A program made the translations under genes and the position numbers. Below, piece after piece: positions 58,488 to 64,000 of a stretch of 64,000 nucleotides of DNA. The stretch is from the NCBI RefSeq assembly GCF_009764265.1, contig NZ_RWIR01000080.1, positions 62,001 to 126,000 of the forward strand, given 5' to 3'. Every line of letters starts with the position of its first letter. Positions within the stretch are counted from its first letter, which is position 1. The notes beneath the pieces are model-generated. The model made no database searches. It was not told where the DNA came from and worked only from the letters and a program-made list of their open reading frames with translations. Source of the DNA: Pseudomonas sp. PB101. Its GTDB lineage: Bacteria; Pseudomonadota; Gammaproteobacteria; Pseudomonadales; Pseudomonadaceae.

Positions 58488-61319
58488 TTAAACAGTAAAG
58501 GCGTCTTGCAGCAGTTTTTCCTGCTGTTCGGCGTGCATCGATGCGTAACCGCATGCAGGTGCAGCAGAAGCCTCACGGCCCGCGTACTCGAGTACGAGAG
58601 ACTTGTTGAGGTTGCTGATGCTGCGACGCATGTGGTGTTGGCTGCAGTACCACGCACCCTGGTTCATCGGCTCTTCCTGGCACCAGACGGCAGCTTTGAC
58701 GTTGGTGTAGGGAGCCAGGACTTCTTTCAAGTCGTCCTCAGGGAATGGGTACAGCTGCTCGATACGCACGATGGCGATGTCGTCACGGCCTTCGGCACGG
58801 CGTTTTTCCAGCAGGTCGTAGTAGACCTTGCCGCTACACAGGACAACGCGCTCGACCTTTTTCGGGTCCAGGGCATCGATTTCCGGAATAACGGTCTGGA
58901 ACGAACCTTCGGCCAGGTCTTCCAGGGTCGAGATGGCCAGCTTGTGACGCAGCAGCGACTTCGGAGTCAGAACGATCAATGGCTTGCGCAGCGGGCGAAT
59001 CACCTGACGGCGCAGCAAGTGGTAGATCTGTGCCGGCGTAGTCGGTACCGCGACCTGAATGTTGTGCTCGGCGCACAGCTGCAGGTAACGCTCCAGACGC
59101 GCCGAGGAGTGCTCCGGCCCCTGACCTTCATAACCGTGCGGCAGCAGCATGGTCAGACCGCACAGACGGCCCCACTTGTGCTCGCCACTGGTGATGAACT
59201 GGTCGATAACCACCTGGGCACCGTTGGCGAAGTCGCCGAACTGGGCTTCCCAGATCACCAGTGCATCCGGCGTGGTGGTCGAATAACCGTATTCGAACGC
59301 CAGCACCGCTTCTTCGGACAGGAACGAGTCGTACAGGTCGAAACGTGGCTGACCGTCGTACAGGTTTTGCAACGGGATGTAGGTACCCGCGTCTTTCTGG
59401 TTGTGCAGCACGGCATGACGGTGCGAGAACGTACCGCGGCCGATGTCCTGGCCGGTCATGCGGATCGGGTGACCTTCGAACGCCAGGGTCGCGTACGCCA
59501 TGGTTTCGGCGTAACCCCAGTTGATCGGCAGGCCGCCGGCTTGCATCTTCTGACGGTCTTCGTAGATCTTCGCAACCTGGCGCTGAACCACGAAGCCTTC
59601 CGGGATTTCCAGCAGCTTGGCGGACAGTTCCTGCAAGGTCTTGAGGTCGAAACGCGTGTCGTGACGCGCGGTCCAGGCGTGGCCCAGATACGGACGCCAG
59701 TCCACGAACAACTCTTTGTTCGGCTCTTTGACCAGGCTTTTCACTACATGCAGCCCGTTGTCCAGCGCGTTGCGGTATTCGTCGACTTTCGCCTGAACAC
59801 GCTCTGCGTCCAACACACCGCCCTGGGTCAGACGATCGGCATACAGCTCACGGGTGGTGCGCTGTTTGGTGATCTGCTGATACATGATCGGCTGGGTGCC
59901 GCTTGGTTCGTCGGCCTCGTTGTGGCCGCGACGACGGTAGCAGACCAGGTCGATCACCACGTCACGCTTGAACTGCATGCGGTAGTCGATGGCCAGCTGG
60001 GTCACGAACAATACGGCTTCCGGATCATCGCCATTCACATGGAGGATCGGCGCCTGGATCATTTTCGCAACGTCGGTCGCGTACTCGGTGGAGCGCGAGT
60101 CCAGCGGGTTGCTGATGGTGAAACCAACCTGGTTGTTGATCACGATGTGCACGGTACCGCCGGTCTTGAAACCGCGGGTCTGCGACATCTGGAAGGTTTC
60201 CATGACCACGCCCTGACCTGCGAATGCAGCGTCACCGTGGATGGAGATCGGCAGAACCTTCTCACCGGTAGGATCGTTGCGACGGTCCTGACGGGCGCGA
60301 ACCGAACCCTCGACCACCGGGGAAACGATTTCCAGGTGGGACGGGTTGAACGCCATGGCCAGGTGAACTTCACCGCCGGTGGTCATCACGTTGGACGAGA
60401 AGCCCTGGTGGTATTTGACGTCACCGGAACCCAGCTCGACCTTCTTCTTGCCTTCGAACTCGTCGAACAGCTCGCGCGGGTTCTTGCCGAAGGTGTTGAC
60501 CAGCACGTTCAGACGGCCACGGTGGGCCATGCCGATGACGATTTCCTTGGTGCCGTAGGAACCGGAACGCTGGATCAGCTCGTCGAGCATCGGAATCAGG
60601 CTTTCGCCGCCTTCCAGACCGAAACGCTTGGTACCCGGGTATTTGGTGCCCAGGTATTTTTCCAGGCCTTCACCGGCGGTCACGCGCTCAAGCAGGTGGC
60701 TCTTGATGTCGGCGGAGTACGTCGGACGGCCGCGCACGCTTTCCAGACGCTGCTGGAACCACTGGCGCTGCTCGGAATCGGTGATGTGCGTGAATTCAGC
60801 GCCGATGGTGCGGCAATATGTCTGCTGCAACGCTTCGTGAATTTCGCGTAGGCTCGCTTCCTCTTTGCCGATGAACAGGTCGCCGGCACGGAAGGTCGTA
60901 TCAAGATCGGCATTGGTCAAGCCGTAATGATTGATCGACAGGTCTGCAGGTGCAGGACGCTGCCACAGTCCCAGCGGGTCAAGCTGGGCTGCCTGGTGGC
61001 CACGCATACGGTAGGCCTGGATCAATCGCAGCACTTCAACTTGCTTCTTCTCGTGCTCACTGCTCACGCTGCCGGCGGAAACCGGTTGGGCGCGGCGCTG
61101 GTTCTTTGCCAGCAAGACGAAATGATCGCGAATTGTGGAGTGCGAAACATCGGTGGCAGAGTTGCCGTCAGCAGGCAACTTCTGGAAGTAGGTGCGCCAC
61201 TCTTCTGGCACAGCGTTAGGGTCGTGCAGGTAGAGCTCATAAAGCTCTTCCACATAGGCAGCGTTACTACCGGATAGGTAGGCACTGTTCCACATGCGCT
61301 GCATCACGCTTTCTTGCAT
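58488..61319 (-). CDS. sucA: 2-oxoglutarate dehydrogenase E1
   Basis: 943 aa. Thiamine diphosphate enzyme with N-terminal NSAYLSGSNAAYVEELYELYL, GMAHRGRLNVL, GDAAFAGQGVVMETFQMS and NNQVGFT ThDP and substrate motifs, and a transketolase-like C-terminal half (HRHAVLHNQ). GAGGG upstream of the ATG. First of the odh genes, downstream of the sdhB terminator, and preceded by a 14-bp palindrome (61351-61364) in its leader. Confidence 0.98.
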   Translation of the reverse strand: MQESVMQRMWNSAYLSGSNAAYVEELYELYLHDPNAVPEEWRTYFQKLPADGNSATDVSHSTIRDHFVLLAKNQRRAQPVSAGSVSSEHEKKQVEVLRLIQAYRMRGHQAAQLDPLGLWQRPAPADLSINHYGLTNADLDTTFRAGDLFIGKEEASLREIHEALQQTYCRTIGAEFTHITDSEQRQWFQQRLESVRGRPTYSADIKSHLLERVTAGEGLEKYLGTKYPGTKRFGLEGGESLIPMLDELIQRSGSYGTKEIVIGMAHRGRLNVLVNTFGKNPRELFDEFEGKKKVELGSGDVKYHQGFSSNVMTTGGEVHLAMAFNPSHLEIVSPVVEGSVRARQDRRNDPTGEKVLPISIHGDAAFAGQGVVMETFQMSQTRGFKTGGTVHIVINNQVGFTISNPLDSRSTEYATDVAKMIQAPILHVNGDDPEAVLFVTQLAIDYRMQFKRDVVIDLVCYRRRGHNEADEPSGTQPIMYQQITKQRTTRELYADRLTQGGVLDAERVQAKVDEYRNALDNGLHVVKSLVKEPNKELFVDWRPYLGHAWTARHDTRFDLKTLQELSAKLLEIPEGFVVQRQVAKIYEDRQKMQAGGLPINWGYAETMAYATLAFEGHPIRMTGQDIGRGTFSHRHAVLHNQKDAGTYIPLQNLYDGQPRFDLYDSFLSEEAVLAFEYGYSTTTPDALVIWEAQFGDFANGAQVVIDQFITSGEHKWGRLCGLTMLLPHGYEGQGPEHSSARLERYLQLCAEHNIQVAVPTTPAQIYHLLRRQVIRPLRKPLIVLTPKSLLRHKLAISTLEDLAEGSFQTVIPEIDALDPKKVERVVLCSGKVYYDLLEKRRAEGRDDIAIVRIEQLYPFPEDDLKEVLAPYTNVKAAVWCQEEPMNQGAWYCSQHHMRRSISNLNKSLVLEYAGREASAAPACGYASMHAEQQEKLLQDAFTV

Positions 61320-61350
61320 GCTTGGTCACCCTCGGTTAGGGGAACACCAC

Positions 61351-61364
61351 CGGTGTCGACACCG
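61351..61364. promoter_or_regulatory. palindrome in the sucA leader
   Basis: A perfect 14-bp palindrome CGGTGTCGACACCG, 32-45 nt upstream of the sucA ATG. A second small hairpin, TCCGGG/CCCGGA, lies at 61424-61443. Possible operator or mRNA element. Confidence 0.5.
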
Positions 61365-61504
61365 AGCACGCTTGCAGAAGTCCGAATGCAGCGACCAAAA
61401 CAAGCCACTAGGATCACACTGATAGTCCGGGTACCAGCCCGGATGCCCCTGCTTGTCTCATTTCTTCAAAATAAGAGCCGCAGCCTTTTAAGCTGCTGCT
61501 CAGG

Positions 61505-61540
61505 TTAAAACTACGGCGCCGGTTGAAGCCTGCGCCGTAG
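61505..61540 (-). terminator. intrinsic terminator after sdhB
   Basis: Stem CTACGGCGC/GCGCCGTAG with a 12-nt loop, followed on the minus strand by TTTTAA. It ends the sdh unit before sucA. Confidence 0.85.
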
Positions 61541-61572
61541 CATCTACGGGTACAACGGGTACAGCAGCTGAA

Positions 61573-62277
61573 TCACACGCCGCTGGAGAGCAGCATGTTA
61601 CGGATGTGACCGATGGCCTTAGTCGGGTTCAGGCCTTTCGGACATACGTTGACGCAGTTCATGATCCCGCGGCAGCGGAATACGCTGAACGGGTCATCCA
61701 GCGAAGCCAGACGCTCGGTAGTCTTGGTGTCGCGGCTGTCTGCCAGGAAGCGGTACGCTTGCAGCAGGGCAGCAGGACCCAGGAACTTGTCCGGGTTCCA
61801 CCAGAAGGACGGGCAGGAAGTCGAGCAGCAAGCGCACAGGATGCACTCGTACAGACCGTCCAGCTTTTCACGCTCTTCTGGGGACTGCAGACGCTCGATG
61901 GCCGGAGCCGGCGTGTCGTTCTGCAGGTATGGCTTAACCTTTTCGTATTGCTTGTAGAAGATGCTCATATCGACGACCAGGTCACGGATAACCGGCAAAC
62001 CTGGCAGAGGACGAACGATCAACTTGTTACCTTTTACGACAGCAGACAGCGGCGTGATGCACGCCAGGCCGTTTTTGCCGTTGATGTTCATGCCATCGGA
62101 ACCGCAAACACCTTCACGGCAAGAGCGACGATAGGAGAAACCCTCGTCCTGCTCTTTGATCAGGGCCAGCACGTCCAGCACCATCAGGTCTTTACCACCG
62201 GTATCGACCTGGAATTCCTGCATGAACGGCGCGGCGTCCTGATCAGGGTTGTAACGATAAACGCTGACTTGCAACAT
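61573..62277 (-). CDS. sdhB: succinate dehydrogenase iron-sulfur subunit
   Basis: 234 aa from the ATG at 62277 (AAGG about 9 nt upstream; a GTG three codons earlier is less likely). [2Fe-2S] site SCREGVCGSDGM with C...GLAC, [4Fe-4S] site CILCACCSTSCP, [3Fe-4S] with CRGIMNCVNVCPKGLNP. Transfers electrons from SdhA FAD to the membrane subunits SdhCD. Start is 11 nt after the sdhA stop. Confidence 0.98.
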   Translation of the reverse strand: MLQVSVYRYNPDQDAAPFMQEFQVDTGGKDLMVLDVLALIKEQDEGFSYRRSCREGVCGSDGMNINGKNGLACITPLSAVVKGNKLIVRPLPGLPVIRDLVVDMSIFYKQYEKVKPYLQNDTPAPAIERLQSPEEREKLDGLYECILCACCSTSCPSFWWNPDKFLGPAALLQAYRFLADSRDTKTTERLASLDDPFSVFRCRGIMNCVNVCPKGLNPTKAIGHIRNMLLSSGV

Positions 62278-62288
62278 GGCTGCCACCC

Positions 62289-64000
62289 TTAATAAGTCCG
62301 AATCTTAGGTTCAAAAGTCGGAACAGTCTTCGGCGAGAAGTTCACGGCACGCTTGGTTACGCGCTTGTCACCCGGGAAGTACAGGGTGTGGCACAGCCAG
62401 TTTTCGTCGTCACGGTCTTCGAAGTCTTCACGGGCGTGGGCACCGCGGGACTCTTTACGCACTTCGGCAGCGATGGCGGTAGCTTCGGCCACTTCCAGCA
62501 GGTTCTGCAGTTCCAGCGCTTCGATACGGGCAGTGTTGAACGCCTGCGACTTGTCGTTGATCTTCACGTTGGCAATGCGGGTACGCAGGTCAGCAAGCTG
62601 AGCGATACCTTTCTGCATGTATTCGCCGGTACGGAATACACCGAAGTAGTTCTGCATGCAGCTTTGCAGCTCGCGACGCAAGGTAGCCACGTCTTCGCCA
62701 TCAGTACGGCTGTTCAGTGCGTTCAGGCGCGACAGGGCAGCGTCGATGTCGGCTTCGGTAGCGTCGTCGTACTCGATGCCGTCGGTCAGCGCCTTTTCCA
62801 GGTGCAGGCCGGCAGCGCGGCCGAATACCACCAGGTCGAGGAGCGAGTTGCCGCCCAGGCGGTTGGCACCGTGAACCGATACGCAAGCCACTTCACCTAC
62901 AGCGAACAGACCAGGAATGATCTGGTCCACGCCTTCGGCGTTCTGGGTGATCGCCTGGCCATGAATGTTGGTGGCAACGCCGCCCATCATGTAGTGGCAG
63001 GTCGGAACAACCGGAACCGGAGCAACCACCGGGTCAACGTGCGCGAAAGTCTTCGACAGTTCGCAGATGCCTGGCAGACGACTGTGCAGCACTTCCTCGC
63101 CCAGGTGGTCGAGCTTGAGCATCACGTGGTCGCCATTCGGACCGCAACCGTTGCCGGCGATGATCTCTTTAACCATCGAACGGGCAACAACGTCACGACC
63201 GGCAAGGTCTTTGGCGTTCGGAGCATAACGCTCCATGAAACGCTCGCCGTGCTTGTTGATCAGGTATCCACCTTCACCACGGCAGCCTTCTGTAACCAGT
63301 ACACCGGCGCCGGCGATGCCGGTCGGGTGGAACTGCCACATTTCAATGTCTTGCACCGGTACGCCGGCACGCAGCGCCATGCCAACGCCGTCACCGGTGT
63401 TGATCAGGGCGTTGGTGGTCGAAGCGTAGATACGGCCTGCACCGCCGGTCGCCAGCACGGTGGCCTTGGCGCGGATGTAGGTGGTTTCACCGGTTTCGAT
63501 GCAGATCGCGATCACACCGACGAACTCGCCTTCGCTGTTCTTCACCAGATCGACAGCGTAGTACTCGTTCAGGAACACGGTACCGGCTTTCAGGTTGCCC
63601 TGATAAAGGGTATGCAGCAGTGCGTGACCGGTACGGTCGGAAGCAGCGCAAGTACGCGCAGCCTGGCCGCCTTTACCGTAGTCCTTGGACTGGCCGCCGA
63701 ACGGACGCTGGTAGATGCGGCCCTGCTCGGTACGGGAGAACGGCATACCCATGTGGTCCAGCTCGTAAACGGCAGCCGGGCCTTCCTGACACATGTATTC
63801 GATAGCGTCCTGGTCACCGATGTAGTCGGAACCCTTGACGGTATCGTACATGTGCCAGCGCCAGTCATCGTTCGGGTCGGCGGACGCGATTGCGCAGGTG
63901 ATGCCGCCTTGAGCGGATACCGTGTGCGAACGGGTCGGGAAAACCTTGGTGATCACGGCAGTCTTGTGACCACCCTGCGCCAGTTGCAGCGCTGCGCGCA
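62289..64000 (-). CDS. sdhA: succinate dehydrogenase flavoprotein subunit (5' end outside window)
   Basis: About 570 of roughly 590 residues are in the window; the gene runs off the right edge in frame. Covalent FAD His in RSHTVSAQGG, then the catalytic HxxD-type regions and a C-terminal Arg-rich part with EDFEDRDDENWLCHTLYF. Oxidises succinate to fumarate. sdhC and sdhD are expected upstream (right) of it, beyond the edge. Confidence 0.98.
   Translation of the reverse strand, partial: RAALQLAQGGHKTAVITKVFPTRSHTVSAQGGITCAIASADPNDDWRWHMYDTVKGSDYIGDQDAIEYMCQEGPAAVYELDHMGMPFSRTEQGRIYQRPFGGQSKDYGKGGQAARTCAASDRTGHALLHTLYQGNLKAGTVFLNEYYAVDLVKNSEGEFVGVIAICIETGETTYIRAKATVLATGGAGRIYASTTNALINTGDGVGMALRAGVPVQDIEMWQFHPTGIAGAGVLVTEGCRGEGGYLINKHGERFMERYAPNAKDLAGRDVVARSMVKEIIAGNGCGPNGDHVMLKLDHLGEEVLHSRLPGICELSKTFAHVDPVVAPVPVVPTCHYMMGGVATNIHGQAITQNAEGVDQIIPGLFAVGEVACVSVHGANRLGGNSLLDLVVFGRAAGLHLEKALTDGIEYDDATEADIDAALSRLNALNSRTDGEDVATLRRELQSCMQNYFGVFRTGEYMQKGIAQLADLRTRIANVKINDKSQAFNTARIEALELQNLLEVAEATAIAAEVRKESRGAHAREDFEDRDDENWLCHTLYFPGDKRVTKRAVNFSPKTVPTFEPKIRTY

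Noticed and set aside
57315..60851. 1178-aa open frame on the plus strand opposite sucB and sucA
   Set aside because: Mirror image of two well-conserved TCA genes; its composition (His/Gln/Val runs) is typical of antisense reading in high-GC genomes.

Overview
The window looks like a chromosomal segment of a fluorescent Pseudomonas (P. fluorescens group). The reasons are high GC with strong third-position G/C bias, short GTGGGAGCGAGC-type REP hairpins at many intergenic sites, and genus-typical proteins throughout: RdgC, an SSF-type hybrid histidine kinase, DUF2066, BraB/BrnQ-type LIV-II carrier and a sdh-suc-lpd cluster. It is core chromosome. I see no integrase, transposase, prophage genes or CRISPR array.

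Region by region. 1-7.4 kb: an FKBP lipoprotein, a RoxA-like di-haem cytochrome paired with a membrane-anchored catalase-family protein, a duplicated tRNA-Val/tRNA-Asp transcription unit, rdgC, a BASS transporter, and a guanidinium exporter under a guanidine-II riboswitch. 7.4-18.6 kb: an LplT-like MFS/acyltransferase fusion, a TDT-family carrier, a cupin, an MFS pump with a divergent TetR regulator over a 17-nt-arm inverted repeat, the hybrid kinase, rmuC and a Sel1-like protein. 18.6-24.4 kb: a gene-poor kilobase, two Pseudomonas-type unknown proteins, FadL, then a MarR-MFS-40 aa peptide-glutathione peroxidase group with palindromic operators and a probably leaderless marR mRNA.

24.5-33.9 kb: a ten-gene late cobalamin operon (cobO-cobB-bluB-cbiB-cobD-cobQ-cobU-cobT-cobC-cobS) read leftward from one promoter through a cobalamin riboswitch. 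Most junctions overlap as ATGA. It covers corrin adenosylation, amidation, aminopropanol arm attachment, lower-ligand (DMB) synthesis and activation, and final assembly. A REP element lies inside the cobB 3' end and supplies its stop codon.

34-46 kb: an unknown protein, a sorbosone-dehydrogenase-like lipoprotein, an orphan DUF1120 protein, a decayed O-methyltransferase, two NlpC/P60 lipoproteins, hda, a PerM-like permease and DUF2066, then divergent purM-purN, DUF3108, OsmC and pirin. 46-53 kb: dienelactone hydrolase, htpG with a heat-shock promoter embedded in the end of the upstream thioesterase gene, two hotdog thioesterases, a small lipoprotein, a MAPEG/DUF599 pair and brnQ. 53.4-64 kb: the TCA block sdhA (cut by the window edge)-sdhB-sucA-sucB-lpd-sucC-sucD, read leftward, encoding succinate dehydrogenase subunits, the 2-oxoglutarate dehydrogenase complex and succinyl-CoA synthetase.

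No clearly novel multi-gene system stands out. The most interesting points are regulatory and structural: the leaderless marR with paired operators, the embedded sigma-32 promoter, the REP-derived CobB tail, the competing hairpins between lpd and sucC, the cytochrome/catalase pair and the 40-residue coupled membrane peptide.
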